64,000 bases of DNA from Ophioderma brevispina (lineage: Eukaryota; Echinodermata; Ophiuroidea; Amphilepidida; Ophiodermatidae): contig JAMKCH010012638.1 of assembly GCA_023653785.1 (NCBI GenBank), forward strand, positions 1-64,000, written 5' to 3'. Made by a program: the position numbers and the translations under genes. The notes under the pieces are model-generated. The model made no database searches and had not been told where the DNA came from. It saw only the letters and a list, made by a program, of their open reading frames with translations. Below are positions 12,300 through 23,654 of this stretch, in pieces. Each line of letters starts with the position of its first letter. Positions within the stretch are counted from its first letter, which is position 1.

Positions 12300-13502
12300 G
12301 TGGTAGACATGGTAGGAAGGGTCAACTGCGTGGCCCCCTTCTGGCCTCGTCAACCGTGGTTTCATCCGCTAGTGAACCTGCTTGCAGGGACATCGCGGAC
12401 GCTCCCGCGGGACTCATGTCCTGTGGGACTCAATTGCGGATATCCAGACGAGTCTGGCGACGCTTTCTCTGACAGCGTGGCCGCTGTCAGGAAATGCTTC
12501 CAGACGCAAAGCCTTTCTCGTGACGCTGCCAATCTGGCGGCCAGGGACTGGCGAACGTCCACACATGTCACTTATTTTGGACGGTGGTGGGTCTTTGCTA
12601 AGTGGTGCAGGACTAAAAAAAAATGTCCGGCCACTGCCTCTGTTTGCCAGCTCGCAGACTTCCTGAATTCTTTATTCAGTAGTGGCATAGACACGAACAC
12701 AATCAAGAATTACAGGTCGGCGGTTCAATTCTATCAGCGAGGAACTGCCCCTGGGGCTGTTCTGAAAGGTGACGAATCCTTGAACCGCCTTCTACTTGAC
12801 ATGTTTAACACCCGGCCGCCTTCGAAGCCAGTTATGCCTGGGTGGGATTTGCCAACCGCCCTACTTTGCCAACCGCCAGTTTGACTGGCGTGCCGTACGA
12901 GCCGATGGGCTCCGCCAGTCTGGCTGCTGTTACATCTGAAACTAATTTCCTACTGGCAATTGCGTCAGGCCGTCGCGCCTCCGAATTGCACGCATTAGTC
13001 CATAGTTCATAGTTTCGGTGCCACTCTTCATTTCCGTCCGGGTTTTCTCCAGATAAATGAACAACCTGGCTTCATGGCTCCACCACTTTTCTTTACCGGA
13101 TATGTCGGGTGGTTCTTTCTTGAGGGAGGACCGACTTTGGTGTCCGGTAAGAGCACTCAAATATTACCTCTCCCGTACAAAGTCCCTTCGTGGTAGGGTA
13201 GAGCAGCTGTTTGTGATAACACGACCTCCGCATAAGGCTGCTTCCAAAGAAACTCAGGCACGATGGGTCTGCGAGGTTATCAATCAGGCCAATGCGGCGA
13301 ACGTCGGCGAAGTGCCACGGCTCATTCCATCGGTTCTGTGGCATGTTCTGCTGCCTTTCACCGTGGCCTCCGCCCAGCACAGATCATTAATACCATTGGC
13401 TGGCACTCAAACAACTCCTTCATCACAACGTACATGAAGGATATGAGTCCCGAGGCTGGTGGTTTCACTCGCGCTGTCCTCGAACAGGGTGAGCATGATT
13501 AG
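12300..13502 (+). pseudogene. DIRS tyrosine recombinase remnant
   Basis: The N-terminal SAM-like DNA-binding part reads DWRTSTHVTYFGRWWVFAKW and ADFLNSLFSSGIDTNTIKNY. The catalytic part is scattered over three frames: LLAIASGRRASELHAL (first catalytic Arg, about 12,950), then FLREDRLWCPVRALKYYLSR (about 13,120), then HSIGSVACSAAFHRG (about 13,335) and GWHSNNSFITTYMKDMSPEA (His/Trp and nucleophile Tyr region, about 13,400). The usual H-x-x-R box reads HSIG, so the second catalytic Arg appears replaced by Gly. Stops near 12,882 and frameshifts near 12,890 and 13,300 also disable it. The enzyme would integrate circular cDNA by strand exchange, leaving no target duplication. Confidence 0.85.
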
Positions 13503-13805
13503 TTCAGGGTAGGTCTACTTCCGGGACTTTAACTCGGAAATCACTTATTGGGTGGACTGGGTGTGAACGGGTGTGAAGGCGGGGCCTACTTGTTCTAGGC
13601 CTTTAGTAGCCATCGTACCTTGTATCCAAAGGCGGTGCTTACGCACGGCGACCCTTTTGAAGGGTAGCCTTCGGTTTGGTTCTACCTTTGGTTTTCTATT
13701 TGAATCGTGTTAGTCTCTTTTTCGGGCGACAACTACCTCCGGCCAATGGTCGGTGCTAGTCTGGAAAAAAGGTTTTTCAATGTCGATGAAATTTGTAATT
13801 ATCAA

Positions 13806-13903
13806 CATTGGAAACCCAATGAGATTTCAAATATGAGGGAGTTTGTTCGAAAACAATATTGTTTTCTTAACGCCCGTTATTTGGAAATCTCCTTTTTCCA
13901 ATG
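13806..13903. repeat. 98-bp imperfect hairpin in the 3' region of the DIRS-like element
   Basis: CATTGGAAA...GAGATTTC at the left pairs with GGAAATCTC...TTCCAATG at the right. The centre is a perfect palindrome, GAAAACAATATTGTTTTC, at 13,849-13,866. It may be part of the element's internal complementary region or a small inserted foldback; sequence alone does not decide. Confidence 0.7.
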
Positions 13904-13975
13904 TCGATCCTTTCAAGCCCAGCCCCACTGGTTGTCGCCCGAAGGGTGAGCCTAAGGGGTTGCGGGAAAAGAGGA

Positions 13976-14988
13976 TCGCCTGAATAGAAATTTGTGTATA
14001 TTAGTTTTGGGCACCAAAGATGATACAATTTGTAATTATCGATTTCAAAATAACGGGAGTTAAGAAAACAATACTGTTTTCGAACATTCTGTGGCTGCCA
14101 AGATATTTATTCAATACATTTCGTAAGGCAATGCCAAATGGTGGCTATTTCCGGTTTCAAGGTCAAGACTATAGCATTTGTACTATTAAAAGTTACAAAA
14201 ATTGAATTTGTCATGCACGAAAACATATAATTAGACACTTGCATCTTTAAAATCGGTTTATATTAACAATTTGACCTTGATTGAAAGTGCATTGACCTTT
14301 GGACATTTTTGGCCATAGCGTCCTCATTTGAAGTCGGATCTATAACAAACTATACATTTTTAGATTTTGTATGATAAGGCGACTAATTTGACATGCATAT
14401 TAATTCAATTGCAACCGTTCTCAATTTTTAACCCCGTGTTAACTTTGTTTTCCCCTTCCCCAAAATGCCGGAACATTAAAGCGGCAAGCCCAAGTCAAAA
14501 AACCTTCAACATCGATCAGAGAATCCCAAGACGCCTTCAAATCTGTCTCCAGAGTTTGGTCACGGGATCTACAGGCTGGTCTTCTACTATGGGATATTTC
14601 TTGTTTTGGGGTAATTTAGTTTGAGGTTCATCACTTTAATGAGCTTTGTGCGACAACAATGTATGATGTTTATGATTATCATCAAATTTTGAAATTATGA
14701 TTGCAAAAATGGCAAAGTCTTAAATCAACATTAAGTAACACGCCTTTAATATTAACTGAAATACATTGTAACCTTAATTATTAGACGATCAATGTAGCAG
14801 ATATCTAGCAGTTTTTTATGTAAAGTTTAGATAGTAGTAAAAGGTGGATGTTGATATTAGCGAAATATGCCTAAAAATGTAATTTCGGCGGCCATCTTGG
14901 AAAATGGCCGACAGGGAAACATTTTGCAATGGCCTGTGATTGGACAAACATTTTAACATGCATTTGGCATATTTTGATGACTAGTATA
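13976..14988. other. No recognised gene
   Basis: AT-rich, short frames. It ends with a diverged relative (14,835-14,940) of the 210-bp duplicated block. Confidence 0.4.
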
Positions 14989-15198
14989 GACATAAGTAAA
15001 AGGCAGGGTGTTGAAATAATTAGCAAAATATGCCTAAAATTGTCATTTTGGCGGCCATCTTGGAAAATGGCCGACGGGGTGCAAATTGCGATGGCTCATG
15101 ATCTTAATCTGTTCAACGTATTCCTTTTCTCTACATCTGTGCCAAATTTCATGCTTTTATCACAAAATGCACGATAGGTTAGCTATGCCGCCCCGCTA
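14989..15198 (+). repeat. 210-bp direct repeat, copy 1
   Basis: Runs from AGACATAAGTAAAAGGCAGG to TATGCCGCCCCGCTAT. It is nearly identical to copy 2 (15,857-16,063), with only a 3-base difference (AAC) noted. It includes GGCGGCCATCTTGGAAAATG. A more diverged third relative lies just upstream at 14,835-14,940. Confidence 0.9.
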
Positions 15199-15199
15199 T

Positions 15200-15856
15200 A
15201 CAAAAGGTTTGAGTGATTAAATGTAGACAGTCTGGCAGGGACCCATGAAACGCGATTCTTAAGTGCCGCAAATGGTGCCTTAAGGAGGGGGGGGGGGCCA
15301 AGACAAAGTTTGTACAGGGGTCAAATTTTTAAATTGATCCAATCGTGTTAAAAGGTATACCACGTTATTTGTCTAACCATAAGGATTCAGAAAAGGTATA
15401 GTTTGTACTATCTATAATGCAAAGTTTAAGAGCCATAGGCTAAAGACAGCAAAAATCAATAAAAAGGGTCAATTTCAGTTGTACAGGGGTCAAATTTTAA
15501 AGTTGCTCCGATTTGGATAAAAATGGTGCAAATTATTGGTGGAGTTCATAGGATTAAAATAAGGAATAGTTTTGACTGTCTAAAATGCTTCCTTAAGAAA
15601 GTAGGGGGAAAACAAGGTCAAGCCCCCGTTGATTGCAATGGACGTTGAACTTCTGTGCACCCTACATCGGTAACTAAGCATTTTAGACAGTCAAAACTAT
15701 TCCTTATTTTAACCCTATGAACTCCACCAATAATTTGCACCGTTTTTTATCCAATTCGGAGCAACTTTAAAATTTGACCCCTGTACAACTGAAATTGACC
15801 TTTTTTATTGATTTTTGCTGTTTTTAGCCTATAACTAAAAAAAAAAAAAAAAAAAA
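15200..15856. mobile_element. Foldback/MITE-like insertion with 160-bp inverted arms and poly-A end
   Basis: The arm at 15,431-15,590 and the inverted arm at 15,676-15,837 match at about 90% (shared TTGTACAGGGGTCAAATTTT, GCAAATTATTGGTGGAGTTC, TTTTGACTGTCTAAAATGCT). They surround an 85-bp loop. A second partial copy of the arm motif (TGTACAGGGGTCAAA) lies at 15,312. An 18-19-A run closes the right side. The block sits between two near-identical 210-bp direct repeats. Confidence 0.75.
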
Positions 15857-16063
15857 GACATAAGTAAAAGGCAGGGTGTTGAAATAATTAGCAAAATATG
15901 CCTAAAATTGTCATTTTGGCGGCCATCTTGGAAAATGGCCGACGGGGTGCAAATTGCGATGGCTCATGATCTTAATCTGTTCGTATTCCTTTTCTCTACA
16001 TCTGTGCCAAATTTCATGCTTTTATCACAAAATGCACGATAGGTTAGCTATGCCGCCCCGCTA
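15857..16063 (+). repeat. 210-bp direct repeat, copy 2
   Basis: Copy of 14,989-15,198 lying immediately after the poly-A run of the foldback insertion. It is too long for a transposon target duplication. It may reflect a tandem duplication interrupted by the insertion, or merged haplotypes in the assembly. Confidence 0.9.
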
Positions 16064-16095
16064 TTTGGGGCATGTCCTTCTGTGCTGTTGCTTTC

Positions 16096-17026
16096 TTGTC
16101 CCCATCGAGGGGCTTGGGGGAAACCAAGTGCAAATTCTTAATAAATTATTAAAATCATATAAACGTCTATTGCCACAAATAAGACTGGCACATTTTCTTG
16201 AAAATGAATAAAATGTCACTTCAATTTATTTTCCCCAATATCAGTGACCAATAGATACGCTAGACTTCAGCAAACATTGGAGCTAAAGATATTCAATTAC
16301 CGGCCCGGTGTGTGGTGTAGAAAAACACTTCAGATTCCTTTTCATCTGGGAGTGCAGGACCATTGTTATATTGTCTCGCGGTTGAAAAGATTTAGGTGTT
16401 ACCACCTCTCCGATTTAGACGAAGTCTTTTTTAATGACGTAAGCGCAAAATACTTATCCCCATTCGCAAATAAATAAATCTTGAGCTTCTATAGTGCGTG
16501 TTCAATTAACTTTGTCCATGTTTTTCATCATTTATTCGAAAAGGAAGAAAGACAAACAAACATCATGCCAGAATGTTGCTGGGCAAGCTTTGACCTAACA
16601 ACTTTGTGCAGAATTAAAATCCGTAACTTATTGTTTAACTTCATTTGTATTCAATCTACCGCGCTTTCAGAAGAAAACTTAGGGTCAACGACCTATATCA
16701 TAATGTATACTGGTTAGTTATTGTGAAAGAGGACGGGTATTTTGTTACTCAACCCGAATCGTGGAGGTGATAACACCTGGCTATAACAATGGCTCCGCAT
16801 ACCGGGCCCCATTGTAATATCTTTAGTTAAAGGTTTGCTGAAGTCTATATATATCCATTGGTCACTGATACTATGAAAGAGAAATTGATGTGACATTTTA
16901 TGAATTTTTAAGAAAATGTGCAAGTTTTATTTTGGGCAACAGACGGTTATGTCATGTTAATAATTTATCAAAAAATTATTTTACACCGGGTTTTGTCTAA
17001 TCCCTTTGAAGGGACTACGGAATTTG
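16096..17026. mobile_element. 930-bp foldback element (long inverted repeats)
   Basis: The left arm (about 16,096-16,440) and right arm (about 16,720-17,026) are inverted copies at roughly 70-80% identity. Matching segments include AATAAATTATTAA, CGTCTATTGCC, GCACATTTTCTT, AAAATGTCAC, TATCAGTGACCAAT, AGACTTCAGCAAAC and AAAGATATT with their inverses. The left arm carries an internal insertion of about 60 bp. No intact coding region was found. Confidence 0.75.
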
Positions 17027-17089
17027 TTATGCAGCTTGTTATTTGGTCTACGCCCCATAGTCTACAAAGAATACAGTGAAAGGAAAGAA

Positions 17090-17345
17090 TTACGTGTGTG
17101 GATGTGTTTTGTGTGGATATGCTTGTGTGGATGCGTTTTTGTGTGGTTGTGTTTGTGTGTATGCACTTTTGCTGATCTCTCTTTATATAAGCTCACATTC
17201 GTGGGTGTGTGGGTGCAGATGTGTGCATTTTGTGCTGTCATGAAATATTATGGTGTGCGTGTGTGAGTGTGCGTATGCGCGTGATTAGACGGTGGTGGAT
17301 GTGGGTGTGTGTATGTGCGCACGTGGATATGTGGTTGTTTGTGTG
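17090..17345 (+). repeat. TG-rich low-complexity tract
   Basis: Interrupted GTGTGTG-type sequence over about 250 bp. The small ORF through it is Cys/Val/Leu-rich by composition only. Confidence 0.8.
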
Positions 17346-18368
17346 TATCTTAATATAGGTGTGCAAAGTTATGGGGACTATGAAGTGAGAAAGCGGAGAG
17401 AGGGAAAGTGAAATGTGCTTTGAATGAAAGAAGGGGAAGGGGAGCGCTAAAAACATGTAAATAAAATAACGTGTTTAAAATTGTCTAAATGTTTCTTGTA
17501 TGTACAAATGAATTGTGTATATTATGTCATATTTGTGAAATTTATTACATATATATACGTGTACGTTTTTCACAGTTTTTATTTTGTTAACAAATGTAAT
17601 AAGTCTGTGAAATATGCATATTTCAAATAAATATGTATGATATTCTTGTAGGCAATAGTATATTATAATGAATATATTTGTGAATAGCCATATGATGTGC
17701 TGTAACTATATATGTCCCGCCGGATTTCCTAACTATATAAACCAATATCATGTGTAGCTAGTACGCGTATATTATCAAAAAAATTGTGTTGATTTAAAGT
17801 ATCCACTTTTGCGATTTAATTACGAGCTATTCCGGCGCCACGATATCGAAAATAAACACCAGTACCCCGTAACAGTCATAAATTGTTAAAAACATAATCG
17901 GTTGTTATTCTTCAATTAAAGGTGCTCCACCCGATTAGAACATAATTATTTTGCTGTGTTAGGGATGAAAAGCCATCACCAACATACCTTAATTCCAAAA
18001 TTTCGTTTGAATATGACATAATTATCGTTTTAACGTGAGCGTTATTTATGTATATTATATACAATAGTTCATAAGTTACTGCACAAATAATTTAAGGTAA
18101 CCTTAAGCAGATCATCACATTAAAAATATTATTCACAGTCACTGATATTATTCATAGTGGAAATTAACATTTTCACAAAAAAGATCGTGTTATTAGTGCA
18201 CGAAATGTTATGTACAAGGTGCGTCGCAGCCCTTGACCCAAACCAATCAGTGTGTGGATCTGCTTTGACTTGAGTCCAGCCTACAGATTCATAGATAACT
18301 AATATCGACTTTATTTTATTAAATATATAATATTTTTCAACGGTTTCTAGACAGTGTTTTATGCTGAT
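17346..18368. other. AT-rich, no recognised feature
   Basis: Contains AT-dinucleotide-rich stretches (17,500-17,800). No motif assigned. Confidence 0.4.
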
Positions 18369-18378
18369 TCTGAATCCG

Positions 18379-18853
18379 GGGGGGGGGGGGGTACTCAGTG
18401 GAAAAGGGTAGGTACATATGTGCCGCCGATATGTGTCACATTTTCACGCCTTACTATAACAATGGGTCATTTTCCCACCAGGCTACTATAAAGATGGGTC
18501 ACTTTTTGAGGTTATTGCTACTATATAAATGGGTCAATTTTTAAATTTTTGGTCGCATTTTACTATGAAAATGGGTCAATTTTTCCGATTTTCGCTAATA
18601 TCACAATGAAAATGGTTGATTTTCTGATTTTTGGAAAAGTTACTATGAAAATGGGCCGATTTTGCTAAGATTACTATGAAAATGGTGCGAAATTTCAAAG
18701 CCAACTATATAAATGGGTCGAAATATCGGAACCAACTATATAAATGGGTCATATTTTTGTACAATTTGGTCACTTTAAACATGGGTCGATTTTTTTACCC
18801 GGTGGACGCACACCCGTACCCAATTTTGGGTCGAGTACCCCCCCCCCCCCGGG
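18379..18853. mobile_element. 475-bp element with poly-G/poly-C inverted ends and 10-bp target duplication
   Basis: It starts with a run of about 13 G then TACTC, and ends GAGTA then about 13 C plus GGG. TCTGAATCCG is repeated directly outside both ends (18,369-18,378 and 18,854-18,863). The interior is a degenerate tandem array of about 30-45-bp units around ACTATATAAATGGGTC (at least eight copies). A 9-10-bp duplication would fit MULE-like transposition, but no transposase is present and the family is not recognised. Confidence 0.8.
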
Positions 18854-18863
18854 TCTGAATCCG

Positions 18864-20510
18864 ATGGATGCCAGACGTGAAACTTTGAGCATTTTTGTAG
18901 AAATGCAAAATGGCAACCAAAACACAAAGCATTCATCTGTTATTCACTCAAAAGATATAATTTTTCAGCCTGTCTTGTTGAAGCATTAATTTTGACCAAT
19001 TAGCATAATTATGATTCTGTAACCACGTAATCAATGAATTCATTATGGCCGCCAATACAATAAAGTGTCTGATCGTGGTCTACTTTTGACTGCAGTTTGG
19101 TAATTTGGTATCTATCCTGGTGTTTTGACAGTCAAGAAATTAATTAAAACCATAACAAATATTTTTCAAAAATGTGATTATAAATTCCTTCATTATAGAA
19201 TCCAAGATGGCTTCCGATACTCTAAGATGCCTATAATTGATAAATGTGTCTAACCTAGTGCTGTAATGTTTGTATATATCCCTGTAACTCAGTTTACATA
19301 CCATTAGTAATCGACACATGTAATATGTCATATGGGTATTCAATATGACTGGAAATGGCACTTACAAAGCTTCGAACAATCCGATCACTAAGTCTAGAGA
19401 TACGTGTCTCTTTGTTTTGGTAGGTTTTAGGCGTCCAATGGCGTCCATATTGGGATATTTGGTGAATAACGACTCAATGACACTTAAGATACCTTAAATA
19501 TACCCTTAGCCTACAGCGTGTATGGATTACTGACCTTTACTGACTGTAATTTACAGCCATATTGGATGCCCATCTAGGATGCCATCTTGCAGATATCAAT
19601 CACTTTATGTTGTGATTTTTAAACTGCTCTGAATGAGTCAGTGATACACACAAACATTACAGCTCTTGGCTAAATGTAAATGATTTTTGCCATTTTGGAG
19701 CCATCTTGAATGTTTTTTTTTTATTTGTTTGATTTATCAAATTATTGAAAGCTATTCATAATTGTTTTAATTAACATATTGGTTGCTAAAACATTAGTGT
19801 ATACCAAGTTACCGATCTACGGTCCAAAGTAGATAAATATGAGATGCTTTGTTGAATTGGCGGTCATATTTAATATCTTAAATAGGTGGTTAATGAATTA
19901 TATTAAATTGGTTACAATGAGTGTTTTGACTGGACAGGCAAACAAATATACAACTTTTGAGTAATCGACATATGAGTTCTAAGCGTTTTGGTGGCCATGT
20001 TGAATGTTTGCGTGTCTTCGAAAATGCTCGATGATTTTCATCTGGTATCCATCTGATTCAGATTCAGCAGGAAAAACCGTTCAAAGAAAATTATATGTAT
20101 ATATAATATAACAATGTCACATTGTCTCTAGCATGGACTACTTTAGACAAATTAAAATGTCCAAGCTTAACTCTGCCATTGATTTTGATTATAGTTATGG
20201 TATTTTCAACATAGCGTTGAAATTCTTGCTATTTCACATATCTGCTGAATTCCTGCTTTTATTTTCTAATTGAACGAAAACCAAAAGAACTATGTGGAGT
20301 TGAAATTATGTCAACCAAAGCCAACTATTATATGAGTGCAATAGGTCGCATCTATAATGACTTGAGTTAAAATAATCTTTTAGTCCCTACATGCGTCTGT
20401 AATCGCTCAGGGTCGACATCTTTCATTTGTTTGTTAAAAACTGTTGATCTGTTACGCAAGAAGACGATTTCAGCTTTCCAAGAAGACGATCAAACATTCT
20501 GACGTCTTTA
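18864..20510. other. Non-coding with diverged CCAAGATGGC/ATGGCCGCC words
   Basis: Words such as TCATTATGGCCGCCAATAC, CCAAGATGGCTTCC, GCCATCTTGCAG, GAGCCATCTTGAATG and GTGGCCATGTTGAATG recur at roughly 100-200-bp spacing (19,040-20,010), suggesting an old tandem repeat. Confidence 0.5.
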
Positions 20511-20881
20511 GCGGACAAGATAGCTCAATCAGGTAAGCGCTCGACCCCAGTGTATTGTGCTCATCCATGCGTATAGGCGTGCGTTCGAGCCCTGTGAGAT
20601 TCAGCTATCTTGTAATTTCTCTGGACAAGAAATTAACCGCTCGGTTGTCCCGATTTACCCATGCGATATTTGGGAAGCTGGTCCCGGCTGCGATGCTTAT
20701 CTCGATGTATGTTTGCTGATAAAGGGAAAGCGCTGATCCTGATCTGCTGCATCCCTAGAAATGATGCTAAATGGTTTATGGTATGTTGGGCCACAGTGAT
20801 CAGCGGTCATTTGTGAAAGCGCTTAGAGGCCAATAGCATAAGGCGCTATATAAATCTCTGCTATTATTATTATTATTATTA
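20511..20881 (+). mobile_element. tRNA-derived SINE with (ATT)n tail
   Basis: RNA polymerase III promoter boxes are visible: an A box TAGCTCAATCAGGTAAGCG (20,521) and a B box GCGTTCGAGCCC (20,581). The body ends GGCGCTATATAAATCTCTGC and an ATT-repeat tail (20,861-20,880). The head retains tRNA-like acceptor pairing (ACAAGATAG with CTATCTTGT). SINEs are mobilised by LINE reverse transcriptase. Confidence 0.85.
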
Positions 20882-22552
20882 CATGATTCTAACAAAAAAT
20901 CGACCTGTTTTTTTTTTGCTTGTCCAATCATTAGATAAAGATGAGACTTTGAACTTCATATTACTAACGCACAAACAACGAAATTTCATCTCCTGAACGC
21001 ACACATTAGCCATGAATGCACATTTACCACGGATGGCAGCAATGATTGTTCACTAGTCCTTTCACTAACTTCTCAGACCATTCGCTCCCGACTAATCTAT
21101 CTGATTTAATACTTTCGCGAAATGTGTAACTACATGTAGGTTATATACACCACTAACTATCCTACATTGTAGTCTATGGAAAAAAATGACAACTTTGAGC
21201 ACGTTTCTATCATATTTAAACCTCTCACAGAGGAAAGATTCAAGATTCAATTTACAACAATACCACGCCAAAGTACAGGCTAAATTCACCAAATGACCAA
21301 ATTTTCAACATATGGTGAGCATAAACATTTTAGTTACGAACACAGCATATCTAAACGCCCTAAAAGAAATGCTCTAAAGTCTGTACTCCTAATAGTGGGC
21401 AAATCGATGTCATATTGTTGAGCGCGAAATAAATTGCCTCACGATCCTAATGCCATTTACTTGGAGAAAACATACTAGTCTAACATGTCAATCATGAAAT
21501 TCCACCACTTTTTTTTATATAACCAGTGCATTTTCAGACATTTTAAAGCAGGTTTTAGACGCCATGCAAGAAAAAAGTCCACCGATGATTTTTGAACCTT
21601 ACGGCATCGGCAGCCAGATTAGCTAACTCAGGTAATTTTTGATCGGTTGATCCATGTGCAAAATAATGTCAAATTCTACGTACGGAGTTACACGATTTTA
21701 TTTATAGTAATATAGCGTGTATCACTAAAAACTCACAGTTACCATTTAATTGCTCCTTCGATTACACAATAATTTTTTAAGCTTCTAGAAAAACTAAATC
21801 AGTTGGCTATTTCATTGAAAAAAAAATGCCAAACTCTCGAGATGTTTGATGTAAAGAGCATAATTATTTTTGAGCAATCCCAGATTGAAATTCAGTGTTT
21901 CTCGATGATCTGTGATACAGGATGTAATTTCAGGAGCAAAAAATGCTAACACACTGTGTCTTGATTGAAGCAGAACAATGGTGTAGTGTTGATGTTACTG
22001 GTGATATTACACAATGTTTTTAAAAGTACAATGTACTAGTGATTTTTGTCAAACCATATCAACACTATAGCCTAAGCATTATGTTTTAAATGAAAATAAA
22101 TCTAAACCAGTTACAAGTCAGTCAGAAAAAGGCCGAGGGATAGCTCTTTATTGCGCCCAGTCCTTCGTATATTATCTAACTAAGATAATTGAAAGTGGTG
22201 TTTTTGAGGTATGGATATAATCCTTTGAACACGGCAACGACTTCAATCGCTAAAACGATCAAAATTTGTCTATTTTTGTTTCAAAAAGGTCCAAATTATT
22301 AATTTTCCAGGGCATATTCAGGATAAAAAAATGCATCTAAATTAGTCCAAACAAGCCTAGTCTTTGTTGGTATTCTTTTTAGATGGCTTTCCAAATGACC
22401 TGCAAGCATTTGGGACGCCATCTCCAAAGCCTCGGCTTATGTCCACAATATAACAAAGGGAATTTTATAGGAAGCGAGACCTTTCAACAAATTTACACTT
22501 TGAAAGCTTTAACAAATTACATACCATTTTGAAGTTTAGAAAATGTAATGAA
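20882..22552. other. No recognised feature
   Basis: AT-rich, short frames only. Confidence 0.4.
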
Positions 22553-22556
22553 TATA

Positions 22557-23654
22557 CAGGCTGTCCCAAAAAAATGTTAACACTCGTAACGACGGCATTT
22601 TGATAAAAAGAAAAGTACGCATGGGTCTTTGTTTGGTATCTCCTTAAAGCCAATAAAACAGGCTTTAATATGCCATTTATTTCATTCCAATCCGATACGT
22701 AAAACAAAAGATATGCTTCATCAATTATGAGAGGGCAAAAGCAACTTGGTCCGATTTTTGCCTTGGAAAACTTGGAATGCATGATGCAACATGAATACAC
22801 TTGCTTCATAGCACATCTTCTTTCCATCCTAAAAAGAAAACAAATAGATTTTGCAGTGTTTTTCTATTAAAGAAAGGCTTCGAGATTGCTGCCACCGTGT
22901 TTTAACAAATGTACATTGTTGGATCTACCACAATTGCTCTTCTAACAAGAGAAATGTTGGCTTGAGTTTTTGCCATTCTGGTCCGTGGATCTGTATGGCC
23001 TGCCACTGGTGTCTTTATTTCCAATTCTGCCTGCTTCATTAGTTCATGTAGGCTCATTATCAGAAGTTTCCCTTTCTTTTTTGTTTACTTTCGTGTTTTT
23101 GCTGGTTATTCTGCCTATAAAATCATAGATTTTATTGGAAGGGACCGGGAATCCAATAAGGAAGTGTCTGATTATTTGGTTTAATTTGGTTTGGTTTAAC
23201 ATTCTGTGTAGTTTTGAGCGATTTGATAGGACTAACTCTGCTAATGAAAGTAAACTGACTGATTAATATTTGAAAAATACAAAGTATATTTCTGATCATA
23301 AAGACAATTATCACACTTTATGATAATAATGAAGTTCAAAAGGGATTGTCAATATCTTCAATAAGTTCAATTGCCAATCAATAACACAATCAATAACCCA
23401 AATTGATTATGTAACAAAATCATGTTTCACACAATCTTACAATGTTACTATTGCAAATCGGACCAATCCGAAATTGTACTCTCGTTTTTGACGAAGCATA
23501 TCTTTTGTTCTACATATCGCATTGAAATGAAATAAACGGCAAATAAAAGCATATTTAGTTAGATTTAAGGGCATACCAAACAAAGACCCATGCGTACTTT
23601 ATTTTTTTACAAAATGCCTGTGTCCCGAGTGTTAACATTTTTTGGGATAGCCTG
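22557..23654 (-). mobile_element. IS630-like (Tc1/mariner superfamily) transposon with about 200-bp terminal inverted repeats
   Basis: A 1.1-kb element flanked by TATA on both sides (22,553-22,556 and 23,655-23,658), consistent with TA target choice. It starts CAGGCTGTCCCAAAAAAATG and ends with the inverted CAGGCTATCCCAAAAAATG. The similarity continues inward for about 200 bp (shared GTACGCATGGGTCTTTGTTT and AACAAAAGATATGCTTC). The middle carries only a transposase trace on the minus strand (separate entry), so it is an internally deleted, non-autonomous copy. Confidence 0.85.
22880..23042 (-). pseudogene. IS630-like transposase N-terminal linker trace
   Basis: The minus strand reads a short ORF containing GHTDPRTRMAKTQANISLVR and then RAIVVDPTM before a stop. 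This resembles the GRPRT..TPENI..VR..I..DP linker after the first helix-turn-helix of IS630/mariner-type transposases in animals. It lies inside the element with CAGGCTGTCCC ends, which supports the reading. The catalytic domain is absent. Identification is by motif resemblance only. Confidence 0.55.

Larger units (their letters stand above)
11480..13975 (+). mobile_element. DIRS-type (tyrosine recombinase) retrotransposon, 5' truncated
   Basis: A GC-richer block inside AT-rich DNA carries, in order, the end of a reverse transcriptase, an RNase H and a tyrosine recombinase. That order is diagnostic of DIRS/YR retrotransposons, which integrate through a recombinase rather than a DDE integrase. 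The RT catalytic core and 5' terminus are missing; the element begins abruptly near 11,480. After the recombinase stop (about 13,502) comes about 470 bp of non-coding GC-rich 3' sequence, with a 98-bp hairpin at 13,806-13,903. AT-rich flanking DNA resumes near 13,980. Element borders are inferred from composition; terminal repeats were not resolved. Confidence 0.85.
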
